From Rheinheimera sp. (GTDB lineage: Bacteria; Pseudomonadota; Gammaproteobacteria; Enterobacterales; Alteromonadaceae): 46,216 bases of DNA. Shown here piece by piece: positions 17,830 through 26,726 of the stretch (position 1 is the stretch's first letter; each line of letters starts with the position of its first letter). A program made the translations under genes and the position numbers. The notes beneath the pieces are model-generated. The model worked only from the letters and a program-made list of their open reading frames with translations. It had not been told where the DNA came from and did no database searches. The DNA is taken from NCBI GenBank assembly GCA_008015325.1, contig SSFI01000041.1, positions 1-46,216 of the forward strand. The letters are read 5' to 3'.

Positions 17830-19329
17830 CTACTTCTGCACACTCAGCATATATTTCGCCACTGCCAGCCGGGTTTCGGCATCGAGGTAATCCTGTTTTG
17901 GCATGGCTGGATAGTCTTCGCGTTTTTTCACCGGGTTGGCGATAAAGTCGGCTAAAGCCTGCGGGTCATCCATATACAGCGACTGGATCACCTGCACTGG
18001 TGGGCCAATCAGGCGGCCGGTGTAGGCGTGGCAGCCGGTGCAAATGCCAAGGTAAGCGTATTTGCCTTTGTCTGCCGTCGCAGTGCTGCGCGGTGCGGCT
18101 GGTTGTTCCAGCAAATAACTGGCGACAGTGTCGGTATTGGTAAAGCTGCAGGCTGGCCAATCGCCAACGCCAGCCGTGACATAACGCTCAGGATTGGCGA
18201 TACAGCTGTCATTTACTTTGCCGACGCGGACAATATCCGGCTCACCTTGTTTCAGTTCAGCACCGAGCAACACTTTGGCTTCAGAAATAGAGTCAAAACC
18301 GTTGTGATACATCAGGTTATTGAGGATTTGGATTTTATCCGGCGTCGGGTCTGACTCCGGGTCCAGCTGAGTATTGGGCGCATTTTCATGGTCGGTGATG
18401 ATGATACCGGCCACTTTGTTATCGACAATCAGGTTGTCTTCAACGATGACATTATCTGCCGCCATAATCAGGATGCCGGTGCCAGCCGGAATGCCCGATA
18501 CCATGGACCCCGGCGCACCGAAGTTGGCGGTGTTGTTATTACGGATCCAGTTGTTGCGGATAATCACCGTGTGGGTGTCCTTGATAGGCAACCCCGGTGT
18601 AACGAAGGCGAGAATACCGCCGGTGTTATTGTGGACAAAGTTATTTTCCACCACGGCATAACGGCTGTTTTCGATTTCAATGCCGGCGACGCTGTCGAAT
18701 ACTTCGTTATTGGCGACATGGATATGATCGCTCATACCGACATAAATCGCCGCATCTTCAATGCCTGACACAATATTGTGTTCAATCAGGCCGTTTTCAC
18801 CGAGCTGCGGGAAAATGCCGTACACACCGGTGTCGTCGATGATGTTGTTGCGAATTTCAAAGTTATTGCCGGCCTGGCCCATAATGCCATTGCCTTTGTA
18901 TTTGGTGATGAGGAAATTCTCAATCAGGATGTTATTGCCGGAATACAAAATGGCGTCGTTCAGCCGATCTTCGCCAAATAACCGCGGTCTCTTACCGTCA
19001 ATAATGACGCCGCTTAAGCGAATGCTGTCTTTGTCGATGTAGACCGTTTCGACATAATCACCCGGCCAGACCTGGATCACGTCACCGGGTGCCGCCGCTT
19101 TCACCGCGTCCATAATCAGCATGCCGGGTTTGACCTGATGCACTTTGCCGGGCGGCGTGTCCGGCAACACCGATTTTTTCGCATTCGTGCTGACGCCCGC
19201 TTTGCCGCCAGCCACCTGCAGGCTGGCTTCTTGCACCACTGCCACCGGGGCCTGCGGTTTTTGCCCCCACAGGTAACCACCGGCCAGGGTGACCGGCAGT
19301 AAAGCCGCCAAAATCCAGTTCGTTTTCAT
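17830..19329 (-). CDS. Parallel beta-helix protein fused to a C-terminal cytochrome c domain
   Basis: A 499-residue exported protein with an N-terminal signal/anchor (about 1-21). Residues about 65-350 form a right-handed parallel beta-helix with repeated N-N-x-I/V turns (ILIENFLITKYKGNGI, FEIRNNIIDDTGVYGI, HIHVANNEVFDSVAGIEI), similar to TIGR03805-type and NosD/pectate-lyase-fold proteins. Residues about 415-499 are a class-I cytochrome c with haem motif CTGCH (430-434) and likely axial Met476 (PAMPKQ). The fusion puts an electron carrier on a carbohydrate-type fold; substrate and activity are unknown. It is the last gene of a three-gene operon, overlapping the peroxidase gene by 4 bp. Confidence 0.85.
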   Translation of the reverse strand: MKTNWILAALLPVTLAGGYLWGQKPQAPVAVVQEASLQVAGGKAGVSTNAKKSVLPDTPPGKVHQVKPGMLIMDAVKAAAPGDVIQVWPGDYVETVYIDKDSIRLSGVIIDGKRPRLFGEDRLNDAILYSGNNILIENFLITKYKGNGIMGQAGNNFEIRNNIIDDTGVYGIFPQLGENGLIEHNIVSGIEDAAIYVGMSDHIHVANNEVFDSVAGIEIENSRYAVVENNFVHNNTGGILAFVTPGLPIKDTHTVIIRNNWIRNNNTANFGAPGSMVSGIPAGTGILIMAADNVIVEDNLIVDNKVAGIIITDHENAPNTQLDPESDPTPDKIQILNNLMYHNGFDSISEAKVLLGAELKQGEPDIVRVGKVNDSCIANPERYVTAGVGDWPACSFTNTDTVASYLLEQPAAPRSTATADKGKYAYLGICTGCHAYTGRLIGPPVQVIQSLYMDDPQALADFIANPVKKREDYPAMPKQDYLDAETRLAVAKYMLSVQK

Positions 19330-20612
19330 TGCTCGTGTTCCCCGTTTGTCGCCAATGCTGCAGCCTGGCTGATATTTTTGATTGTTGATACTGAGGCTTG
19401 CGCTGCGGGCCTGACTTCAGCAGGCAGCGCTAAGCCTGACGGCAGCTGCGCAGGCAACTGTGGTGTCAGACTTTGATCGGTTAAGCTGTGTAAAAAAGCC
19501 GCGATTTGCTGATTTTCTTCGGCGCTGAGTTTCGGTTCCCAGATATGCCAGTGCAGCAGCAGGTTCTCACCTTTGGGCACAGCGTGGCCGCGGCCTTTGC
19601 TGTAAAATTCAGCCGCTTCCTCTAAGCTGGCAAAACGGCCGGAATGCATATAAGGCGCGGTCAGCGCGACGTTGCGCAGTGTCGGTACTTTAAAACCACC
19701 GCGCAGTTTGGCGGTTTCCGCTGTGCTGCCGGCGCCGGCATCAAAAGGCCGACCTTCCGGTTCCGGCGTGCCAATGACGGCAATTTGCTGATTAGTAAAC
19801 AGCGGCGGTGTATGGCACTCAGCGCAGCGGGCAACGAATGAGCGGAACACATTCATGCCTTTGATTTCAGTCTCATTCAGCGCCTGATGAAAACCGTGGG
19901 CATAATGGTCATAGCGGCTATTCAGCGAAATTAACGAGCTTTGAAAAGCCGCCAGCGCCGTCACCACTTGTGGCAGTTCAACCGGGCCAGTGCTGGCGAA
20001 CGCCTGCGCAAACAGACGTTGATACTGCGGGTTGCTGTTTAAATCATGCAGCAGCTGTTCCGGTGTATTGGCCATTTCATCCGGCGCAAATAAAGGCCCG
20101 GCGGCCTGCTGCTCCAGACTGGGGCTGCGGCCATCCCAAAATAATTTTTGCAAAAAACCGACATTCCACAGCGTGGGCGCGCTGCGTTTGCCCTGCTGAC
20201 CAAAGGCGCCGGTGCTGACGGCTTTGCCATCGGTAAAACCTTTGTCCGGCTGATGACAGCTGGCGCAGGCTTGTTGTTTATTGGCAGAGAGCAGCGGGTC
20301 GAAAAACAAATAACGGCCAAGGTCAATCTGCTGCGGGCTAAAACCATCCCGCGCGGCCGGTAAAGCGGTTTTGGTACCGCCGACACCTTTGCTTTGCAAC
20401 GAATCATATTGCTGATACAGATTGACCAGTTTGCATTGTTGCCCCACCAGCTCAAAGCTCGGCGGGCATGTTGTCGACAGCTCGATTTGCGCTGGCGCGC
20501 CCCCGCTGCCGGTAAAGTCTGCGACAGTAACCGCCGCCAGTCGTGGCATCGCGACAACAGTGCCAGCCCAAAGTAACAGGACTGTACCCGCAATGTTCCA
20601 ACTGCTTGTCAT
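19326..20612 (-). CDS. Dihaem cytochrome c peroxidase family protein (CcpA/MauG-like)
   Basis: A 428-residue periplasmic protein with a signal peptide about 1-22. Two haem c sites are visible: CASCH at 116-120 and CAECH at 263-267. The context LGRYLFFDPLLS, KRSAPTLWNVGF, KLFWDGR and GGFKVPTLRNVALTAPYMHSG is diagnostic of the bacterial dihaem peroxidase/MauG family. Function could be H2O2 reduction or MauG-like oxidation of a partner; the coupled beta-helix-cytochrome is a plausible partner. Start and stop overlap both neighbours by 4 bp. Confidence 0.9.
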   Translation of the reverse strand: MTSSWNIAGTVLLLWAGTVVAMPRLAAVTVADFTGSGGAPAQIELSTTCPPSFELVGQQCKLVNLYQQYDSLQSKGVGGTKTALPAARDGFSPQQIDLGRYLFFDPLLSANKQQACASCHQPDKGFTDGKAVSTGAFGQQGKRSAPTLWNVGFLQKLFWDGRSPSLEQQAAGPLFAPDEMANTPEQLLHDLNSNPQYQRLFAQAFASTGPVELPQVVTALAAFQSSLISLNSRYDHYAHGFHQALNETEIKGMNVFRSFVARCAECHTPPLFTNQQIAVIGTPEPEGRPFDAGAGSTAETAKLRGGFKVPTLRNVALTAPYMHSGRFASLEEAAEFYSKGRGHAVPKGENLLLHWHIWEPKLSAEENQQIAAFLHSLTDQSLTPQLPAQLPSGLALPAEVRPAAQASVSTIKNISQAAALATNGEHEQ

Positions 20613-21238
20613 GGCAAAGACCCAATGTAAGCAATGACCTGCGCGACGTCCTGCTCGCTTTGCAGCGTGCGCGCCATCATCGCCATCTGGCGGCCCGGTT
20701 TATCGTTTTTATCGCTGCCGCGCACGCCCGTGCGGAAATATTCGAGCTGACGCTGCAGATAAACAGCATCAAGCTGGCGCAAAGACGGTGCTTTCAGCGC
20801 AACAACCCCTTCGGCTTTGGCCCCATGGCAAGCACCGCAGCTGTTGATATAGATGCGCCGGCCTTTATCGACCTGAACTGCATCAGCGGCCTGCGTTGCT
20901 TTGGCCGGTGCCGGTAACGCGGCAAAATGGCCGGCCAGCGCGGTCAGGTCTTCAGCACTTAAATCTGTGGGCAAAGCGGCGCGCATCTGCGCGCCAACAG
21001 CATCTTGCGGATGCGCCCCGCGCAGGCCACTCTGAAAATGTTGTAGCTGGCGCAGTAAATAATCCTGCTGCTGTGCGGCCAATGCCGGCGCTTGTAATGC
21101 TGCATTCCCGCTGCCATCCGGCTGGTGACAACTTTGACACAGCGTCAGCGCTGCTGGTACTGCAGCAACGGTGGGCGCAGCCGGCAATGTGGTACTGACC
21201 AGCAACAACACACTGCTGTAGAAGACGCTTAATCTCAC
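20609..21238 (-). CDS. Dihaem c-type cytochrome (c4-like)
   Basis: A 209-residue periplasmic electron carrier of two cytochrome c domains, with haem motifs CQSCH (34-38) and CGACH (134-138). A repeated segment (YLLRQLQHFQSGLRG / YLQRQLEYFRTGVRG) marks the two homologous halves, as in cytochrome c4-type proteins. A GTG start at 21238 is chosen because AGGAG lies 7 bp upstream and a signal peptide follows at once; a TTG ten codons upstream lacks a ribosome site. First gene of the operon; it overlaps the peroxidase gene by 4 bp and probably feeds it electrons. Confidence 0.88.
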   Translation of the reverse strand: MRLSVFYSSVLLLVSTTLPAAPTVAAVPAALTLCQSCHQPDGSGNAALQAPALAAQQQDYLLRQLQHFQSGLRGAHPQDAVGAQMRAALPTDLSAEDLTALAGHFAALPAPAKATQAADAVQVDKGRRIYINSCGACHGAKAEGVVALKAPSLRQLDAVYLQRQLEYFRTGVRGSDKNDKPGRQMAMMARTLQSEQDVAQVIAYIGSLP

Positions 21239-21701
21239 ACAAACTCCTGCATTGGTTTTAACCTGCAATGGCGATCAGCCCGGCGGAATGGGCGGAAATA
21301 CAATACCGGGCAGGTTCAACTTCGATATTGGTAGGGTGCGTCGGCAGAGGGCAGGCAGCAAACAAAATAGTGTACAAAAGTGTACAAAAACGGGCCAAAA
21401 AACTGCTGATTCTGGCCGTCTGTAACGCCAGAAGATTGCTGGTCGATGAAGTTCTGACTACCGCTGTAAGCCACACCAGTCCTGACATTTCGCTCATTTA
21501 CAGCCTCATTGCACAGCCCTTTCACAGCGCAATAACGCGACTTCAGGCCGTCACCCGGGCGGCCGGCCCTGTGTTGCGTTCAACCTATGCACCGATATTA
21601 TCGGCTAAGCGGGTGTTGCCATGGTTTTGTCCCAAATACAGGCGTTCAGCAAGGCAGACCGGTAGCTGCCGACCATAACTAAAATAATCCGGAGAACAGA
21701 G
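21239..21701. other. 463-bp divergent intergenic region with a tandem 10-bp repeat
   Basis: This gap separates the cytochrome operon (minus) from the TonB receptor (plus) and must hold both promoters. GTGTACAAAA occurs twice in exact tandem at 21370-21389, and each copy includes the palindrome TGTACA. An open frame on the plus strand (21268-21678) shows no signal peptide, family resemblance or ribosome site and I do not call it. I see nothing else. Confidence 0.35.
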
Positions 21702-24230
21702 ATGACAGGTGTGAACAAGCAATACAGGAACACTCCCCTCGCTTTATACATCGGCCTGCTTTGCAGCAGCGCGCTGTACAGCCAGGCCAGCAGTGCACAG
21801 GAACAACAAAACACTGACAAAAATGCCGAAGCAGCCATCGAAGTGATGACAGTCACAGCGCAAAAACGCGTGCAAAATTTGATGGAAGTGCCGGTTGCAA
21901 TCGACTCAATTTCAGCCAAAGACTTAGAAGAGACCAACTCGGTGCTGTTAGGCGATATCGCCGACTACACGCCGGGTTTTAAATTCAGTAAAGACGCCGT
22001 GGCGCAGGCGACTGCGACGATGCGTGGCGTGTCGAGTTCGAACATCAGCACCGGTGGCGACCCGTCAGTGGCAATTTTCTACGACGACGTCTATCTGCCG
22101 CGCGCCGCTCAGAGCGTGTTGTTTGCCGACATGCAGCGCATTGAAATTTTAAAAGGCCCGCAAGGCACTTTGTTTGGTAAAAACGCTGCGGCTGGTGTCG
22201 TCAGTATGGTGCCAAACGCGCCGGAACAGAGCGAGGAAGCGTTTCTCAAAGCTACGCTCGGCGATTATGGCCTGAAGCGGTTCGAAGGCATGGCCAATAC
22301 CTCACTGTCCGATCAATTTGCCGTGCGCATCAATGCGCTGTCAAACCAGCGCGACAGCTACATCGACAACGTTTATAAAAGCTATCAGGGCGAAGTGCTC
22401 GGCAATGCCAACCATCAGGCCGCCCGCATCGCCACGCTGTGGACCCCCAGCCAAAGCACCAAAATCCAGTTCAGTTACGATTATGACGACATGGACCAGG
22501 GCTATTCGCCTGCCATCGGCTTAAGCCCTTATGCCTACAGCATGAACCCGCTGGACCGCACTATTGAAAATGACGTGATTGATGGCCACGAGCGGCGCGA
22601 CATGGACGCCTGGACGTTAAAAATCAATCATGAATTTAACAGTGACTGGTCCGGCAAACTCATTTCCAGCAAACGGCAATGGCAAGTATCTGGCCGCGAC
22701 GACGCCGACGGCACCGCCGACAAAACCCGTTATCTCGATACCATCAACTTTGAAGATTCGGACATTTTTTACAACGAGCTGCAGCTGAACTACAGCCACG
22801 ACAAGCTGAACTATGTCGGTGGTATTACTTACAGCAAAGAAAACGTGCATCAGACCACCACGCTGGACATCACCGCCGATACGATTGCGCGGCTGACCAG
22901 CGATAACCTGAACCAAATGCTCGGTGGCGCTTTGCAACAAGCTGGTATTCCGCCACAAGCGGTCGGCCTGCCAATTGACCATATCTGGAAACCGGCCGAC
23001 TGGGCCAATGTACTGAGTATTCTGGCCATGATGGACCCGTCTGTCGCAGGGCTGCTGCAACAGTTAGGCGCTGCACCATTCAGCCCGGAACTGGCAGCTG
23101 CTATCAGCGCCACTGGCGATCTGACTTACCAGCTGGTAGGCGGAGGCCTTGGCATCGCGGAGATTTTTGGGCCGTCCAACGCCGGCAAGCTGTGGAGTGA
23201 AGACATCAGCAACAATGGTGTGTTTAATTCTTATGGTATCTATTCGGATGTGGACTATCAGTACAACGACCAGTGGGGCTTTACCGGTGGTCTGCGTTAT
23301 AGCCGCGATGAAAAAGACTTCAGCTGGGATATCCGCGAACGCTCCTTTGGCGCATCGCTGCCAAGCCTGACCGAGTTTTTATTCCCACTGGTGACCAACC
23401 TTAAAGCCAGCAAAGACTGGAGCAAGCTGACCGGCCGCGGTGTGGTTCGCTTCCAGCCTGATGCTGACCAGCTGTGGTTTTTATCATTCTCAACTGGTTA
23501 TAAATCAGGTGGTTATGATTCTTTAGACCCGGCATCAGCCGCTAATCCATATGCGCCGGAAGCGGTGAAAAACATTGAATTGGGGTACAAGGCCGAACTG
23601 TGGCAAAGCGTGCGGCTGCAAACGTCGATTTACAATATGGATTTGACAGACCGGCAGCGCTCAGTGAGCAGCAAAAGGCCGGGCGATGGCGTGGCAGTAC
23701 CAATCATCATCAACGGTGATCAGGATATCCGTGGCATGGAGCTGATCATCGACTGGCAAGCCACATCAGCGCTGAAACTGGGCCTGGTGACGGAGTATCG
23801 CAAAACTGAATCCAACTGGCAGCAGTTTTATAACGGCGACGGCGACTTAGTCACCGACACTGAAAAAGACTCCAGCGCCGATGCCTACACGCTAACCGCT
23901 GACTGGACACCGGATTGGGCTTTTGGGGATGGTCAGTGGAAAGTCCATGTTGACTATGTGTACGAGGAAAATACCCGCGCCGACGACCCGGATCTGCTGG
24001 CAATCGCCAGACAAATTCCGGCGTATTTTGCCGACAGCAAAAACCTCAATGCTCGCATCAGCTGGCAAAGCAACAGCGACCACTGGGAAGTGGCAGTCTA
24101 TGGCAAAAACCTGACTGACAACGCCACAACCGGCGGCATTGGCGGTTTTGCCGCAGCGGTCCTGGGTACGCCAATTACCTCACTGAATCCACCACGCACC
24201 GCCGGGGTGGAAGTGAAATATCAGTTCTGA
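21702..24230 (+). CDS. TonB-dependent outer-membrane receptor
   Basis: An 842-residue receptor with a signal peptide ending near SSAQ (about residue 33). The TonB box is around EVMTVTAQKR. The plug domain is about 55-170 (VPVAIDSISAKDLEE, MRGVSSS, IEILKGPQGTLFGKNAAAGVVSMVP), and the 22-strand barrel ends in VEVKYQF with a terminal Phe. The plug type is that of the broad group of receptors annotated for carbohydrates, aromatics or siderophores, so the substrate is open. A segment around 400-485 looks like a long extracellular loop rich in small hydrophobic residues. It is divergent from the cytochrome operon; no Fur box is apparent. ATCCGGAGAACAGAG precedes the ATG. Confidence 0.93.
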   Translation: MTGVNKQYRNTPLALYIGLLCSSALYSQASSAQEQQNTDKNAEAAIEVMTVTAQKRVQNLMEVPVAIDSISAKDLEETNSVLLGDIADYTPGFKFSKDAVAQATATMRGVSSSNISTGGDPSVAIFYDDVYLPRAAQSVLFADMQRIEILKGPQGTLFGKNAAAGVVSMVPNAPEQSEEAFLKATLGDYGLKRFEGMANTSLSDQFAVRINALSNQRDSYIDNVYKSYQGEVLGNANHQAARIATLWTPSQSTKIQFSYDYDDMDQGYSPAIGLSPYAYSMNPLDRTIENDVIDGHERRDMDAWTLKINHEFNSDWSGKLISSKRQWQVSGRDDADGTADKTRYLDTINFEDSDIFYNELQLNYSHDKLNYVGGITYSKENVHQTTTLDITADTIARLTSDNLNQMLGGALQQAGIPPQAVGLPIDHIWKPADWANVLSILAMMDPSVAGLLQQLGAAPFSPELAAAISATGDLTYQLVGGGLGIAEIFGPSNAGKLWSEDISNNGVFNSYGIYSDVDYQYNDQWGFTGGLRYSRDEKDFSWDIRERSFGASLPSLTEFLFPLVTNLKASKDWSKLTGRGVVRFQPDADQLWFLSFSTGYKSGGYDSLDPASAANPYAPEAVKNIELGYKAELWQSVRLQTSIYNMDLTDRQRSVSSKRPGDGVAVPIIINGDQDIRGMELIIDWQATSALKLGLVTEYRKTESNWQQFYNGDGDLVTDTEKDSSADAYTLTADWTPDWAFGDGQWKVHVDYVYEENTRADDPDLLAIARQIPAYFADSKNLNARISWQSNSDHWEVAVYGKNLTDNATTGGIGGFAAAVLGTPITSLNPPRTAGVEVKYQF

Positions 24231-24247
24231 CCGGGTTTTAACCTGTG

Positions 24248-24289
24248 ACCTGCGGCAGCGCGCTCTCCCCTTGCTGCTGCAGGTTTTTT
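24248..24289 (+). terminator. Intrinsic terminator of the TonB receptor gene
   Basis: Arms ACCTGCGGCAGC and GCTGCTGCAGGT pair over 12 bp with one G-U, followed by six T residues. It lies 17 bp after the receptor stop and before the convergent GGDEF gene. Confidence 0.88.
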
Positions 24290-24293
24290 CCTT

Positions 24294-26726
24294 TCAGCGC
24301 CCGGTATGCCGCAGCTGTTTTTGCTGGTACATCCGCTCATCGGCGATACGAATTAAGGTATCCGCATCAGAGCCATCATCCGGAAATAACGCCTGACCGA
24401 TACTGCAGCCAATCTGCACTGTCGCCATGCTCAGAGCAAAAGGTTCTGCCAGCGCCTGCGTGATTTTATGCGCAACCAGCCCCACTTCCTGCGGTGATTC
24501 GAGCTGCGGCAACAATACAACAAATTCATCACCACCAAGGCGAGCCACGGTATCGGACGCACGCAGTAGTTTGCGCAGCCGCTCGCCAATGGCCTTGAGC
24601 AGTTCATCGCCGGCGGCATGACCATGCTCATCATTGACCGGCTTAAACTTATTTAAATCCAGCAGCAACACCGCCAGCTGGCGCTGATGCCGGCTGCAAT
24701 ATGTCAGTACCTGTTGCAGCCGGTCCATAAACAGTGCGCGGTTGGGCAGGCCGGTCAGGCTGTCGTGCTGCGCCATATAGCGCATCTGCTGTTCCGTTTT
24801 ACGCCGCTCAGTGAGATCACGCGCCACCCCGACAATTGCGATAAACTCACCGGCTTCATTGTAAATACCGGCGGTTTTCACCTCACTCCAGACCGTGCCA
24901 CCGTTTTTGTGCGGTTGTTCCAAATCCGCCACAAATTCCGGATAAGCCAGTCCGGCTTCCACAGCTGCACGCGCCTGGCGCATCTGATTAAATACCAGCT
25001 CCGCTGACTCCGGCGTCAACGCTTCAGTAACGTGCTGGCGCGTCGCCTCTTCGGCGGTGAAACCACGATGACGCTCCACTGAAGGACTGACATAAGTGAT
25101 ATTGCCGGACAAATCCATAGTCCAAATCACATCACTGGCATTGTCAGTCAGCAGCCGGTGCCGCGCCTCGCTCTGACGCAGCGCTTCACGGTCCCGTTGC
25201 CGTTCCAGCGCGATAGCGACCATCGAACCAACATCACTCAGCACATCAAAATCCTGTGCAGTAAAAGCTGTCGCCTGCCACACCAGCAATACACCAGGGA
25301 TTTGACTGCTGTCTCCCTGAAGCGGAAAAGCACAGAATTGCAGTTGACCAGCCGGCACGTCGGTAAATGCCGGGCTGGGCTTACCCAATTGTGGCACGCG
25401 CAATAGATTCAGGCCCGGCGTATCACAGTCATCGCCAAAGACCTCCATTCGTCGTTGGATCTCCGCCCAGCCCGCAGCACAGAGGTCGACATGAATGATC
25501 TGCGGCAAGCCTTTGGGCCGGTCCAGTAACAAAATCGGGTGGTACGATGGGCGAAATTGTTGCAATAACTGCAGCACCGTGGTCATCAGCTCATTCGGTG
25601 CAGTTTCGTCCCGCAGCATCTGCTGCAAAATCTGACTACGGATATGCTGCCAGCTCTGTTGTTGACGTTTTTGCGCCAGCAACTGATGCAGCCGCCGGTT
25701 AACCTGAGTGATATAGGCCAGTAATGCCAGCGCCAGTAACAGGCCAAGCAGCACCAACAGGGCAATCAGTACCCAGGTCAGGTCAATAGGCGTACTGGCC
25801 TGATACAAAAAATCAGCCAGATCCGGAACTGCCGTCAGTAACCCTTGCTGCTGATAAACTTCGGCAATATGCAACCAGCGGTCCGGATTAATATACCCAG
25901 GTGCGATCAAATCAGTCTGTAACAACGGCTGCATTGCTGCAGCTTCCGCCAGCAGCAGCGCTGTGGAGCTGCCAGACGGATAATGCTGCTGCATGTATGC
26001 AATGACCTCAGCCGGATGCTGCATGGCATAAGACCAGCCCCGCAGACTGGCAGCACGGAACTTCTCAACCAGATCAGGATTTTTTTCCCAAAATTTGTTG
26101 GTGGTGAATAGATTATCACCGTAGAAATCAATGCCGGCACTGCGTGGTGAAAACTGGTGATAGGCGATGCCTGCCTGCTGCAAGATTAACGGTTCATTGG
26201 TGCTGTATGCTGAGATTGCCGCGGCTGCGCCGTTCAGCAAATCCGGAATGGAGGTTTCATGTTCAATCAGCTGGTAATCCTGCTCAGCAAGGCCTACACG
26301 GCGTAAATAGGCACGCAGTTCATCGGCGCCGGTTTCCAGCAAGACTTTCTGGCCACGCAGCAGTTGCAAATCCGGCACCACGCTATTTGCTTTGGTCAGC
26401 AATACCAATGCTGAATGCTGAAATACATTGGCAATAAGCCGCACTTCGCGGCCTTTGGCAAAATCCAGTAACAAGGCACTGGTTCCCACACCAAACTGCG
26501 CCCGGCCGGATAATACTTCATCGACCACCTGCAACTTAGGCGTCGCAGCAACCAGTTCCACTTTCAGTCCGGCTTCCGTGTAATAACCCTGTTGCTCTGC
26601 CGCATAGTAGCCGGCAAACTGAAAACCATGCTGCCATTTCAGCTGCAGCCGCACCTTCTCGGCCGCCCACAACGAAGTAGCCGGCCAGCACAGCAACAAC
26701 AGCGCCCAGCAGAAGCGGCTACTCAC
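24294..26726 (-). CDS. NMT1/THI5-like sensor diguanylate cyclase (NMT1-TM-GAF-PAS-GGDEF)
   Basis: An 810-residue inner-membrane protein expected to make c-di-GMP. After a signal sequence comes an NMT1/THI5-like periplasmic binding domain (about 25-300; VRLQLKWQHGFQFAGYYAAEQQGYY is the family opening), a TM about 315-340, GAF-like (about 375-520), PAS (about 530-650) and GGDEF (about 650-805). The active site GGDEF is intact at 731-735, and an RASD I-site precedes it by five residues, so product inhibition is likely. A GTG start at 26726 is chosen because GAGGA lies six bases upstream; the longer TTG start lacks one. The GTG overlaps the stop of the cytosine deaminase gene by 8 bp, so the two are coupled. 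NMT1-type domains bind pyrimidine thiamin precursors, hinting at a pyrimidine-like ligand. Confidence 0.9.
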   Translation of the reverse strand: MSSRFCWALLLLCWPATSLWAAEKVRLQLKWQHGFQFAGYYAAEQQGYYTEAGLKVELVAATPKLQVVDEVLSGRAQFGVGTSALLLDFAKGREVRLIANVFQHSALVLLTKANSVVPDLQLLRGQKVLLETGADELRAYLRRVGLAEQDYQLIEHETSIPDLLNGAAAAISAYSTNEPLILQQAGIAYHQFSPRSAGIDFYGDNLFTTNKFWEKNPDLVEKFRAASLRGWSYAMQHPAEVIAYMQQHYPSGSSTALLLAEAAAMQPLLQTDLIAPGYINPDRWLHIAEVYQQQGLLTAVPDLADFLYQASTPIDLTWVLIALLVLLGLLLALALLAYITQVNRRLHQLLAQKRQQQSWQHIRSQILQQMLRDETAPNELMTTVLQLLQQFRPSYHPILLLDRPKGLPQIIHVDLCAAGWAEIQRRMEVFGDDCDTPGLNLLRVPQLGKPSPAFTDVPAGQLQFCAFPLQGDSSQIPGVLLVWQATAFTAQDFDVLSDVGSMVAIALERQRDREALRQSEARHRLLTDNASDVIWTMDLSGNITYVSPSVERHRGFTAEEATRQHVTEALTPESAELVFNQMRQARAAVEAGLAYPEFVADLEQPHKNGGTVWSEVKTAGIYNEAGEFIAIVGVARDLTERRKTEQQMRYMAQHDSLTGLPNRALFMDRLQQVLTYCSRHQRQLAVLLLDLNKFKPVNDEHGHAAGDELLKAIGERLRKLLRASDTVARLGGDEFVVLLPQLESPQEVGLVAHKITQALAEPFALSMATVQIGCSIGQALFPDDGSDADTLIRIADERMYQQKQLRHTGR

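Noticed and set aside
21268-21678. 136-codon open frame between the cytochrome operon and the TonB receptor
   Set aside because: No family resemblance, ribosome site or coherent protein features; it fills a divergent promoter region.
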